From the NCBI GenBank assembly GCA_900317745.1, contig ONHW01000006.1, positions 1-64,000 of the forward strand: DNA of 64,000 bases, read 5' to 3'. Below are positions 42,064-50,529 of this stretch, piece after piece. The first letter of the stretch is position 1. Each line of letters opens with the position of its first letter. Under the pieces are notes generated by a model. The model ran no database searches and was not told the origin of the DNA. It saw nothing but the letters and a program-made list of their open reading frames with translations. This DNA is from an uncultured Bacteroidales bacterium. GTDB lineage: Bacteria > Bacteroidota > Bacteroidia > Bacteroidales > Paludibacteraceae. The position numbers and the translations under genes are program-made.

Positions 42064-43356
42064 ATGAGTAACAATATAGCAATTGAATTTAACCACGTTA
42101 GCAAGCAATACAGATTAGGCTTGGTGAGTACGCAGACGCTGGCTCACGATATACGCCGATTCTGGATAACGAACGTGTTGGGCAAGGAAGACCCATACCT
42201 AAAAATCGGCGAGACCAATGATCGTGCCTCCAAAGGTAACTCGGAGTACGTGTGGGCACTGAAGGATATCGACTTCAAGATTGAGCAAGGCGATGTAGTA
42301 GGCATCATCGGCAAGAACGGTGCCGGCAAATCAACCTTGCTAAAACTCTTGAGTCGCGTAACTGGTCCAACGACAGGCACCATTCGCGCGCATGGACGAA
42401 TAGGCTCCCTGCTGGAGGTCGGTACTGGATTCCACCCCGAGATGACTGGTAGGGAGAATATATTCATGAACGGAGCCATCCTTGGAATGTCTCGTGCTGA
42501 TATTCAACGCAAATTGGACGATATCATAGATTTCAGCGGTTGTGCACGATACATTGATACACCAGTCAAGCGATATAGTTCCGGTATGACTGTTCGCTTG
42601 GGTTTTGCTGTAGCTGCATTCCTCGAACCCGAGATTCTCGTAGTGGACGAGGTGCTCGCCGTCGGCGATGCAGAATTTCAGAAGAAAGCCATCGGCAAGA
42701 TGCAGGATGTTAGCAAAGGCGAAGGGCGCACAGTGCTTTTTGTGAGTCATAATATGGCTTCTGTTCGGCAGCTATGTCATACCGGTATATTGTTAGAAAA
42801 CGGTTCTATTGCCATGATGGGGAAGATGAGCGATGTGATTGATACATATGTTTCTCAATCCTCAACTGACAAAGAACTAATCGGTGCAGTGTGGAATAAG
42901 AATAAGTTAGAGGATAAACCAATACAATTGATTCATGCAGAGGTGCAAAATGCAAATGGTGACCCCAAAACTTCGTTCTCTTGTGATGAAGACTTTTATG
43001 TAGAATTGACTTATAAAGTAGATGAAAAAGTCCCTGGAATGACTTGTCTCTTTTCGTTGTTAAAATCGTATGATGACTCGTTTGTATTACAAACCGAGAG
43101 CAATGATACCGGTTTTAATTATGTGGAATCGATGTCGCAAGGAATAAATAGGTTCCGATTGCATTTCCCAAAACGTTTGATAGGACATGGTACGTACTTC
43201 GCACGTGCAACATTGCTCAGCAATTATAATTTTTCTGGACGTGTTATCGAAAAAATGGATCGCATTATCAAGTTTGATATATCTGATTATCGTACGCAAC
43301 GTGGTAATTATCGTAATGGATATTTCAGTACGATAATTGATTGGGATTTGGCGTGA
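42064..43356 (+). CDS. wzt: ABC transporter ATP-binding protein, polysaccharide export (Wzt-like)
   Basis: Cytoplasmic ATPase that powers export of a finished O-antigen or capsule chain. The 430-aa protein has Walker A GKNGAGKST (residues 83-91), Q-loop region, signature YSSGM (about 171-175), Walker B ILVVDE (about 191-196) and the H-loop VLFVSHNMASV. Residues about 275-430 form a C-terminal Wzt-type carbohydrate-binding domain that gives substrate choice (VELTYKVDEKVPGMTCLFSL). The partner permease Wzm is not in the window. DNA composition falls from near 48% GC in the ATPase half (29 of 60 bases at 42241-42300) to about 38% in the C-terminal half (23 of 60 at 43021-43080), suggesting a recombination boundary inside the gene. 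Confidence 0.9.
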   Translation: MSNNIAIEFNHVSKQYRLGLVSTQTLAHDIRRFWITNVLGKEDPYLKIGETNDRASKGNSEYVWALKDIDFKIEQGDVVGIIGKNGAGKSTLLKLLSRVTGPTTGTIRAHGRIGSLLEVGTGFHPEMTGRENIFMNGAILGMSRADIQRKLDDIIDFSGCARYIDTPVKRYSSGMTVRLGFAVAAFLEPEILVVDEVLAVGDAEFQKKAIGKMQDVSKGEGRTVLFVSHNMASVRQLCHTGILLENGSIAMMGKMSDVIDTYVSQSSTDKELIGAVWNKNKLEDKPIQLIHAEVQNANGDPKTSFSCDEDFYVELTYKVDEKVPGMTCLFSLLKSYDDSFVLQTESNDTGFNYVESMSQGINRFRLHFPKRLIGHGTYFARATLLSNYNFSGRVIEKMDRIIKFDISDYRTQRGNYRNGYFSTIIDWDLA

Positions 43357-43368
43357 TTCATTTTGATT

Positions 43369-45099
43369 ATGAATATGACAATTTCACATTATATAGGTGC
43401 TTCTAAGAAACTTTCTAAGAAAGTGATATGGAAAATAGACAGGGTGTTGTTCTCTGGCTATTTTCAAAATGCTCGTAATAAAGCGTTGGAGCAAAAGAGA
43501 TTAGAAGAAGAGCGTTTTCGCATTGAGCATCCCGAGGAGTATTATGATAAATATTCGGTTGCAGCAAGACATTGTTTCCCTGTTGTTGGCAACCAACTAT
43601 ATTCCGTGCGTGATCTTATTCTCTCGCAATTTGTAAGTGGAGTTTATAAGGGGTATGATATCACAGTGCGACTTTTAGCCATCGAACAATATTATGGGAA
43701 AAACTCAATAGGATACAGTTTATATCGTAAAATGCAATTTCCAACAGGTTTTGATTGGATTCCGCGATATTCAAAATTAATTGCTTCGTATGAGCAAAAT
43801 GGCTTTGAAGATGATAATCCGATAGAAGTAGATGATCATCTGACGCTGATGGATGGAGCACATCGTTTGGCTTTAGCGTTATATCATAACGATGAAATAG
43901 TACCTGCAAGAATTTACAAAAATGACAGAGAGCGGCCGTATGATTATAATTGGTTTTGGCAAATGAATTTTTCAGCGGATGAAATTAGTTTGATTCATAA
44001 CCGCACGGTAGAACTGTTTAATCAATGTAAATACGATTATGTAGGCGTGATTTGGTCGCCGGCTTATCATTTACGCGATGAAATAATAAATGCTATTAAT
44101 TCATATCTACATTCTTCATATAATCCTCCGATTCAACAATGTGATTGTAAAGTTGTAAAATATGAAGATGTGACTCTTGACAAATTAGACTTTTTCGGAT
44201 TCCTACGGGCTATGTATTACACAGATGTGATGACAGAAGAGGGGGTGCAGTGGAAACTGAAAAGTATGGTGGATAGCATGCCAGATGGTTGTGAACAGTA
44301 TCCGGTACGTATATTTTATATTGAAACACTAAATCCGGAGATTGATAGAAATGTAAAAAATAACACGGCCAAGTCAATGCTTATAGCTAAAATAAAGAAT
44401 GTAATCCGTAGCCGCTATAAGAATCGTATCAATAAGTACGAGTATGACAATATAATGCATATAAGTGATAATTATATCCAAAGCAAGTTCTGTGATTTGG
44501 CAGTTAATATAGATAAAGATGTAAGCGACTTATTTGTGCAATTGAATAAGCAATATGATTATGTAATAGCAAAAGCGTTTGGTCGTCAAAGCATTGATTT
44601 TCCGTATTATTATTATTATTATTATTCAGATGTTGATATAGTAGTTAGACCTTCTGATGTCCAGAAAGTTAGTGAGACAGCCGAGAAATGGTTAAATGAA
44701 AAATATGGAGGAAAATATGAAGAATGGCTTAGGGTTGAACGCAGACTTGACGACGAAGAACAAGTTGAAATACAAGTATCTTTAAGAGGCTGGAGGTTCT
44801 TCTTAGTGCATGTTCAGACGTTGGCTCATTTCTCAATGAATAATGGCATTACTGATGAGTTTCTATCACATAGAGAACTCGCAGAAAATAAGCCTATTTA
44901 TATCTTGCCGCCTATTTATGATATGCTTATTCGTGCAGCAGATTTAGTTTTTAAGCCTCATAAGGATTGGCATCGTAGATATATTGCAAAGCATATAGAT
45001 GAATTTGATGAACAATTGGCAGAAAAATCATTCAGCAACAATCCTGATTTTCTGCAAAATGTAAAACAAATAATATCAGAAATACAGAGTTCAAAATGA
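43369..45099 (+). CDS. Unrecognised capsule-locus protein: ParB-like and nucleotidyltransferase-like domains
   Basis: I do not recognise the family of this 576-aa protein. The start is set at ATG 43369; ATG 43375 is also possible, and the upstream TTG at 43363 is less likely. Visible parts: a basic coiled-coil N-terminus (ALEQKRLEEERFRIEHPEE); a ParB/sulfiredoxin-like core with LTLMDGAHRLALAL (D-G-x-H-R); a middle domain with VGVIWSPAYHLRDEI, KLKSMVDSMPDG and DNIMHISDNYIQSKF; and a C-terminal part with SDVDIVVRP followed by VEIQVSLRGW, in the order expected of a nucleotidyltransferase-type fold. Seven TAT codons in a row encode Tyr just before SDVDIV. It overlaps the KdsB-like gene by four bases, so it is in the same operon; transfer of an activated group to the glycan is one possibility. 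Confidence 0.6.
   Translation: MNMTISHYIGASKKLSKKVIWKIDRVLFSGYFQNARNKALEQKRLEEERFRIEHPEEYYDKYSVAARHCFPVVGNQLYSVRDLILSQFVSGVYKGYDITVRLLAIEQYYGKNSIGYSLYRKMQFPTGFDWIPRYSKLIASYEQNGFEDDNPIEVDDHLTLMDGAHRLALALYHNDEIVPARIYKNDRERPYDYNWFWQMNFSADEISLIHNRTVELFNQCKYDYVGVIWSPAYHLRDEIINAINSYLHSSYNPPIQQCDCKVVKYEDVTLDKLDFFGFLRAMYYTDVMTEEGVQWKLKSMVDSMPDGCEQYPVRIFYIETLNPEIDRNVKNNTAKSMLIAKIKNVIRSRYKNRINKYEYDNIMHISDNYIQSKFCDLAVNIDKDVSDLFVQLNKQYDYVIAKAFGRQSIDFPYYYYYYYSDVDIVVRPSDVQKVSETAEKWLNEKYGGKYEEWLRVERRLDDEEQVEIQVSLRGWRFFLVHVQTLAHFSMNNGITDEFLSHRELAENKPIYILPPIYDMLIRAADLVFKPHKDWHRRYIAKHIDEFDEQLAEKSFSNNPDFLQNVKQIISEIQSSK
44605..44625 (+). repeat. TAT x7 microsatellite in coding sequence
   Basis: Seven TAT codons in a row encode Tyr just before the SDVDIV motif of the unrecognised protein at 43369. 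Being a triplet, length change would not shift the frame. Confidence 0.9.
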
Positions 45100-45833
45100 A
45101 AGTAGTAGGAATCATACCAGCGCGTTATGCCTCGACGCGTCTACCAGGGAAACCGCTGAAAGATATATTGGGACATCCAATGATATGGTGGGTGTATCAA
45201 CGTGTGTTGAATGCAAAACGACTTGATGAAGTATATGTGGCTACGGATGACGAGCGGATTGCACAAGTCTGTGAAGAAAACCGGATTCCTGTTGTAATGA
45301 CAGCTAACACTCATCGCACTGCAGCTCATAGGTTGCAAGAAGTTTCAGAAACGATCCATGCAGATTTCTATGTACAATTAAATGGTGATGAACCTTTGAT
45401 AAATACTGATGCTATTGATGCCGTAGTTCCTAAGGAAATTCCGCAAGATATTGCTTTTGGAACGAATATCATCACTGAAATGACAGAACCGGCGCAAGTA
45501 ATGGATCCGTCAAATATCAAGATGGCCTTTGATGAGAATATGAATGCACTCTATATGTCACGTACCCCCATACCATTCCCTTTTAAGGCAATTGATTTCA
45601 AGTACTACAAGCATGTTGGAATTATTGGATACAACAAAAAAATGCTTGATTTGTACAGAGACACTCAACCCGGACGGTTTGAACTGATTGAAGGAATAGA
45701 TACATTACGTTTTCTTGATTATGGGAAACAACTGAAGTTGACACTTGTCCCGAATTGTCATAGTCTTTCAGTAGATACGGAGCAAGATTTACAAATGGTT
45801 ATTCAAATGATTAAGAATAATGGCAAAGCTTGA
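45096..45833 (+). CDS. KdsB-like CMP-sugar (3-deoxy-ulosonate) cytidylyltransferase
   Basis: Predicted to join CMP from CTP to a 3-deoxy-2-keto acid sugar such as Kdo. The 245-aa protein opens with IIPARYASTRLPGKPL (residues 6-21), the CTP-binding motif of the family, followed by VYVATDDERI, QLNGDEPLI and MSRTPIPFP. Length fits KdsB. It overlaps the upstream gene by four bases and the next by 14, and the following genes include an aldolase and a KdsC-like phosphatase. This placement in a capsule cluster points to a dedicated capsule sugar rather than the lipid A core Kdo of housekeeping kdsB. Confidence 0.85.
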   Translation: MKVVGIIPARYASTRLPGKPLKDILGHPMIWWVYQRVLNAKRLDEVYVATDDERIAQVCEENRIPVVMTANTHRTAAHRLQEVSETIHADFYVQLNGDEPLINTDAIDAVVPKEIPQDIAFGTNIITEMTEPAQVMDPSNIKMAFDENMNALYMSRTPIPFPFKAIDFKYYKHVGIIGYNKKMLDLYRDTQPGRFELIEGIDTLRFLDYGKQLKLTLVPNCHSLSVDTEQDLQMVIQMIKNNGKA

Positions 45834-47373
45834 TTTGAAATTATTAGATTGCACGCTCCGTGACGGCGGATATGTTAATGATTGGAAGTGGGGATTTAAC
45901 TCTGCCAGGAGTATCATATCATATCTAACGAAAGCACGTGTGGATATGGTGGAAGTTGGCTTCCTGCGTAATGTAGAAAGCTATAATCCCGATATAACGG
46001 TATGCAATCATATTGAGGAGTTAAACAAGTTACTGCCTGAAAAAACAGGCGAAACCATGTATTCCGCTATGGCAATGCGTAGTAATTATGATATTTCCAA
46101 ACTCTCACCTTATTGTGGTAAGGGTATTGAGATGATACGTATTACAGCGCATGATTATGATATAGCAGAAGGTATGGATTTCGCTCGCCAAGTGAAAGCA
46201 TTGGGCTATAAACTCAGTATCAACCCTATCAATATTATGGGTTATTCAGACGAGCGCATACTTTGGATTATTGACCAGGTGAATCAGATTCAGCCTTATC
46301 AATTTGCTATAGTTGATACTTTCGGAAGTATGAAACGCCGTGATTTGGATCGTATTGTAAGTTTGGTGGATAATAATCTGGATAAGAGCATCCGTGTCGC
46401 TCTGCATTTGCATGAGAACATGGCGTTAAGTTGTTGCTTGGCGCAGAACTTTGTGGACAAGCATCTTAATCGTCCTGTCGCTGTAGATGGCAGTCTGATG
46501 GGGATGGGACGCATACCGGGCAATTTACCTATTGAGCTAATCGCTGATTATCTGAATGATTACACGGATAAAGCATACGATATTGACTATCTAATGGATG
46601 CCATTCAAGACCACATCGCTCCAATTAAAGGTCAAGCAGAATGGGGATATACTCCGGCTTATTTCTTATCCGCACGTTTTAATCTCCATCGCAACTATGC
46701 AGAGCATTATCTGAAGAAAGGCGATTTAACATGCCGAGACATAAATCATTTGCTTTCACGTTTTGATAAGAACAAGAAAACAGCCTTTGATGCGGCGTAT
46801 GCTGATAGTTTGTATGAAGAATATAAGAATAATCGGATAGATGATAGTGTAGCAAGAAAGTCGTTGAAGAGAATTCTAAATGGTAAAGATGTATTGATAT
46901 TAGCGCCTGGGAGAACGGTTTCCACTCATAAAGAGTCAATATATGCTTATGTCGCGAAGAATAAACCGATTGTAATTGCCGTCAATTTTATACCTACTGA
47001 CATAAATGTTGATTATGTGTTTATCAGTAATGCACGCCGTTATCAACAAACTGAAGAGGTGAAATGCAAGCGTATTATCACATCAAATGTGAAAGGCAAT
47101 GCAGATTTTGTGCTGGACTACAATGGACTTTCAGGTGCATTTGAACAGGGCTGTAATAGTTATATCATGTTATTAAAACTCCTGTCACAGATGGGCGTTT
47201 CCAATATAGTTTCTGCAGGAGCGGATGGCTATAAACCCAACGAGGAGAATTACGCTAACAACTCCATGCGTAGTGAAACTGATCACGGAGTCCAATTTAA
47301 TAATTCCGTGAAAGAGGCTATTCGAAACCTGAACGTGAATGTTACCTTTATAACTCCTTCCGCTTATGAGTAA
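45820..47373 (+). CDS. HMGL-type aldolase fused to a C-terminal domain
   Basis: Predicted 517-aa aldolase of the DRE-TIM barrel (HMG-CoA lyase/4-hydroxy-2-oxovalerate aldolase) family. The N-terminal barrel (about residues 5-285) has LLDCTLRDGGYVNDW with the metal-binding Asp10 and general-base region, VEVGFLR, LHLHENMALS (His ligands) and the loop GSLMGMGRIPGN. A C-terminal domain (about 345-517) starts KDVLILAPGRTVSTH and continues VIAVNF, VDYVFISNARRY and SAGADGYKP, similar in pattern to nucleotide- or sugar-binding Rossmann-like domains. With KdsB-like and KdsC-like neighbours, it may form the carbon skeleton of a 2-keto sugar acid in place of KdsA/NeuB, which are absent here. That role is inference. 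Confidence 0.8.
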   Translation: MAKLDLKLLDCTLRDGGYVNDWKWGFNSARSIISYLTKARVDMVEVGFLRNVESYNPDITVCNHIEELNKLLPEKTGETMYSAMAMRSNYDISKLSPYCGKGIEMIRITAHDYDIAEGMDFARQVKALGYKLSINPINIMGYSDERILWIIDQVNQIQPYQFAIVDTFGSMKRRDLDRIVSLVDNNLDKSIRVALHLHENMALSCCLAQNFVDKHLNRPVAVDGSLMGMGRIPGNLPIELIADYLNDYTDKAYDIDYLMDAIQDHIAPIKGQAEWGYTPAYFLSARFNLHRNYAEHYLKKGDLTCRDINHLLSRFDKNKKTAFDAAYADSLYEEYKNNRIDDSVARKSLKRILNGKDVLILAPGRTVSTHKESIYAYVAKNKPIVIAVNFIPTDINVDYVFISNARRYQQTEEVKCKRIITSNVKGNADFVLDYNGLSGAFEQGCNSYIMLLKLLSQMGVSNIVSAGADGYKPNEENYANNSMRSETDHGVQFNNSVKEAIRNLNVNVTFITPSAYE

Positions 47374-47884
47374 ACGCTCAATAGAATATATAGTAATAGA
47401 CGTGGATGGTACTCTTACAGATGCCGGCATTTATTATGATGAGCATGGTAATGAGCAAAAGAAGTTCTGCACAAAAGACGCAGCCGGATTCTTTGCCGCG
47501 AAGGCAGCAGGAATAAAGACGATTATTCTTACAGGTCGTGAATGTGCTGCAACTACTCGTCGCATGCAGGAGCTAAAAGCAGATTATATCTACCAGAATG
47601 TAAAAGATAAAGTGTCTTTCCTACGCAAATTTATGACGGAACACCATATTGTGAAAGAGCAATTAGCATATATAGGAGACGATTTGAATGATTTGGCTCC
47701 TATGCAGTTGGCTGGATATGTGGCTTGCCCTGCGGATAGTTGTTCTGAGATTATACAGATTGCTGATTATGTTAGTCCTGTCAATGGTGGACACGGAGTC
47801 GTTAGGGATGTGATAGAACAGATGCTACGCGATAGCGATGAGTGGGATAGCACAGTAAGTAAAGTTTATGGAATAGGAATATAA
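47366..47884 (+). CDS. KdsC-like HAD phosphatase
   Basis: Predicted to remove phosphate from a ulosonate 8- or 9-phosphate before CMP activation. The 172-aa protein has HAD motif [11 protein letters not shown] (catalytic Asp12 and Asp14), motif II TGRE, a conserved Lys in VKDK and motif [15 protein letters not shown], then [13 protein letters not shown] as in KdsC. It lacks a cap domain, as usual for the family. It overlaps the aldolase gene by eight bases. Confidence 0.88.
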   Translation: MSKRSIEYIVIDVDGTLTDAGIYYDEHGNEQKKFCTKDAAGFFAAKAAGIKTIILTGRECAATTRRMQELKADYIYQNVKDKVSFLRKFMTEHHIVKEQLAYIGDDLNDLAPMQLAGYVACPADSCSEIIQIADYVSPVNGGHGVVRDVIEQMLRDSDEWDSTVSKVYGIGI

Positions 47885-47886
47885 AT

Positions 47887-48582
47887 ATGTTGGAGAACCT
47901 GAAAGAAATAGTATGTGCAGCCAATAAAGAATTAGCCAATAGAGGTGTCGTTCTTTATACATGGGGCAATGTGAGTGGAATTGATCGCGAAAAAGGCTTG
48001 ATTGTTATCAAACCCTCCGGAGTTCCTTATGAAGCCATGAAACCGGATGATATGGTGGTTGTTACTCTGCAATCAGGTGATGTGGTAGAAGGAAAATATC
48101 GTCCGTCGTCAGATACCCCGACTCATTTGGAGATATATCGTGCCTTTCCTGAGATCGGGGGAATTGTACATACCCATTCGATTCACGCCGTAGCTTTTGC
48201 TCAAGCAGGAATGGATATTCCGGCGATAGGAACAACGCACGCAGATTATTTCTACGGCGATATTCCTTGTACTCGTCCGTTAAACGAAGAAGAAACGTTG
48301 GGAGCATACGAAGCTAATACTGGCAAGGTGATAGTGCAGACGATGCAAGAACGTAAGATTAATCCGTTAGTTAATCCGGGTGTCTTGGTTTGTAATCATG
48401 GTCCATTCACTTTTGGTAAAGATGCTGCAGAAGCAGTACATAACGCAGTTGTATTAGAAACAATCGCCGAAATGGATTTAAAAACGATGATGTTAAATCC
48501 CAACGCATCCATGCCACAATATATATTGGAGAAACATTATTCCCGCAAGCACGGAAAGAATGCCTATTACGGACAAAAGTAA
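47887..48582 (+). CDS. AraD-like class II aldolase / L-ribulose-5-phosphate 4-epimerase
   Basis: Predicted zinc enzyme of 231 aa that epimerises a pentose phosphate or cleaves or joins a sugar phosphate. Motifs: TWGNVSGID (about residues 25-33), KPSGVPYE (43-50), [12 protein letters not shown], the zinc ligands HTHS (about 95-98) and [11 protein letters not shown] with a third His. It resembles AraD/UlaF/SgbE in length and motifs, but there is no arabinose or ascorbate gene nearby. Its place two bases after the KdsC-like gene suggests it makes the sugar-phosphate precursor for the CMP-sugar. Confidence 0.85.
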   Translation: MLENLKEIVCAANKELANRGVVLYTWGNVSGIDREKGLIVIKPSGVPYEAMKPDDMVVVTLQSGDVVEGKYRPSSDTPTHLEIYRAFPEIGGIVHTHSIHAVAFAQAGMDIPAIGTTHADYFYGDIPCTRPLNEEETLGAYEANTGKVIVQTMQERKINPLVNPGVLVCNHGPFTFGKDAAEAVHNAVVLETIAEMDLKTMMLNPNASMPQYILEKHYSRKHGKNAYYGQK

Positions 48583-48593
48583 TGTAATATAAT

Positions 48594-49583
48594 ATGAAGT
48601 TTTTAAGAAACATATGTTTAGTTGATACGCCTTATGCTTTAGCATTATATTTATTGATGATGCCGATGGAAGAGATTGAAAGAACAAAATTTATTACAAG
48701 TAGTATTTTAGACCGTCAAATTACAGAAAAACTACCGAATAAGTGCCTTAATTATTATGGATTTAATATAGGAAATGATTGGAAAAAATTGTTAAAGGTG
48801 AGGCTTCTGCGTTTTTACGAATACCCTTCTATCTTTTGGTCGAAGGTATATGCACAGGATCATTTGCGAATATCCGCACAGGTAATAGGTAAAAAGAACT
48901 ATACATTAATTGCAGACGGACCTTATTTCTTGTATAACTATTCTAATTGTCCAAGACCAGCATTTGATATGGTCTCTCCTCGTTCTATTATAGGTAAAAT
49001 TAAGTATAGTTTAGCATTTGGACGAACAATCTTTAACAAAGAGTATGGTCAGAATCAGCAATGTGCAAATCGCTGGCTGACAACAGCTATAGATGCTGAG
49101 ACATATTTTGTGGCCAATAGAAAATATACACTTGTAGATTTATCAGCATTGTGGGAAAAAGCATCAAAACTTAAAAAGACATACATACTTACTATTTTTT
49201 CATTATCAGAAGAACTTATTGATTATGCAAAGCAGGCGGATGTAATGATATTAACTCAACCTTTTCGTGAGGATTGCGGTTTGACAGATGAGGAGTATAT
49301 TGAAATATATAAGCCGTATATTCAAAATTCGAAAAAAGTAGTGATAAAACCTCACCCCAGAGACAAATTCGATTTTGATAAATATTTTCCTACTATTCCG
49401 GTATTAAGAACATATATTCCTATGCAACTTCTTAATTTCATGGGAGTGATGCCACATATCGCGGTTACTGTTAATTCAACAGCAATATCTTCATTACCTA
49501 ACAATGTAGAAAAAATAATGATAGGAACGAAAGTTAATAAGAAGATATTTGATAGATATGGAGATATGTTTAATGACAAATAG
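48594..49583 (+). CDS. Glycosyltransferase family 52-like (sialyltransferase-like)
   Basis: Predicted 329-aa transferase. Features typical of the GT52 (Lst-like) group are the N-terminal NICLVDTPYALALYLLM, the ADGPYFLYNYS block, the strand KKVVIKPHPRD (about residues 254-264) and ITVNSTAISS near the C-terminus. Known GT52 members include enzymes that use CMP-sugars as donors. Directly after a gene set that should make a CMP-activated sugar, it is the best candidate for attaching that sugar. Sequence is AT-rich like the surrounding cluster. Confidence 0.7.
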   Translation: MKFLRNICLVDTPYALALYLLMMPMEEIERTKFITSSILDRQITEKLPNKCLNYYGFNIGNDWKKLLKVRLLRFYEYPSIFWSKVYAQDHLRISAQVIGKKNYTLIADGPYFLYNYSNCPRPAFDMVSPRSIIGKIKYSLAFGRTIFNKEYGQNQQCANRWLTTAIDAETYFVANRKYTLVDLSALWEKASKLKKTYILTIFSLSEELIDYAKQADVMILTQPFREDCGLTDEEYIEIYKPYIQNSKKVVIKPHPRDKFDFDKYFPTIPVLRTYIPMQLLNFMGVMPHIAVTVNSTAISSLPNNVEKIMIGTKVNKKIFDRYGDMFNDK

Positions 49584-49591
49584 TTAAATAT

Positions 49592-50527
49592 ATGAAGCAA
49601 AGAATACTATTGTTAGGCGGATTTGGTTTCTTGGGAACAAATATTCTCAAGTATATTGACAAGCATTTGACGCAACAATATCAAGTTATTGTATTTGATA
49701 AGTTTGCTCGGCATTCACATGGAGTTTCTTTTAATTGCGTTTCAAAAGTATATGCCGGAGATTTTATGAATAGCGAAATGTTGGCTCACATTTTTGAAGA
49801 GAATGAAATAGATTTGATTATCCATTCCTTGAGTACTACAGTTCCCGTAGACTCTTCGAATGCTCGCTATGACATTGAATCGAATCTCCTGCCAACGATA
49901 GATATTCTCAATCTCATGGTAAAGCATGGTGTAAAAGATATTGTATATCTCTCATCCGGTGGAGCTATCTATGGAACACAGGGGCAAGAGAAACACAAAG
50001 AAACAGATGATGTCTTCCCCATTAGTAGCTATGGTGTGATTAAACATACTATTGAGAAATATCTAATGCAATATGCTCAACTGCATGGGGTACGGCCATT
50101 GATCTTGCGCCTTAGCAATCCTTATGGTGAATACCATTATAGTATGAAACAAGGTGTCATCAATGTGGCAATGGCAAAAGCGATTCTTGGTGAAGAGATG
50201 CAAATATGGGGAGACGGAAATGGTAGGAAAGATTATATTTATGTGGGCGATTTTATCACAATTTTATTCAAGTTACTTTCTTTCGGTATTCACACGCAAG
50301 TTATAAACATTGCTTCAAATAACTTACTTTCTGTGAATGAAATAGTTCAAGCCGTAAAAGCATTAGAACCAAATTTCAAAGTAGAGTACATTGATGCAGA
50401 TAAGTATGATGCGAATTGTTTTTCCTTAGATACCCGCAAGCTGCATTCCTTGATAGGGGAGTATGACTTTACACCGTTGTCTAAAGGGCTTGACTTAACA
50501 TATATTTGGACGAAAGAAAATTTATAA
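49592..50527 (+). CDS. NAD-dependent nucleotide-sugar epimerase/dehydratase
   Basis: Short-chain dehydrogenase of 311 aa in the GalE/WbpP branch. It has LLGGFGFLGTNI (residues 5-16), a Ser-Ser-Gly substrate loop (VYLSSGGAIYG), the catalytic YGVIK motif and RLSNPYGEYHY. The GWGDGNGRKDYIYVGD-like stretch (IWGDGNGRKDYIYVGD) is typical of UDP-hexose 4-epimerases. The exact nucleotide sugar is not predictable; UDP-glucose/galactose would fit the glf gene upstream. Confidence 0.82.
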   Translation: MKQRILLLGGFGFLGTNILKYIDKHLTQQYQVIVFDKFARHSHGVSFNCVSKVYAGDFMNSEMLAHIFEENEIDLIIHSLSTTVPVDSSNARYDIESNLLPTIDILNLMVKHGVKDIVYLSSGGAIYGTQGQEKHKETDDVFPISSYGVIKHTIEKYLMQYAQLHGVRPLILRLSNPYGEYHYSMKQGVINVAMAKAILGEEMQIWGDGNGRKDYIYVGDFITILFKLLSFGIHTQVINIASNNLLSVNEIVQAVKALEPNFKVEYIDADKYDANCFSLDTRKLHSLIGEYDFTPLSKGLDLTYIWTKENL

Positions 50528-50529
50528 AT

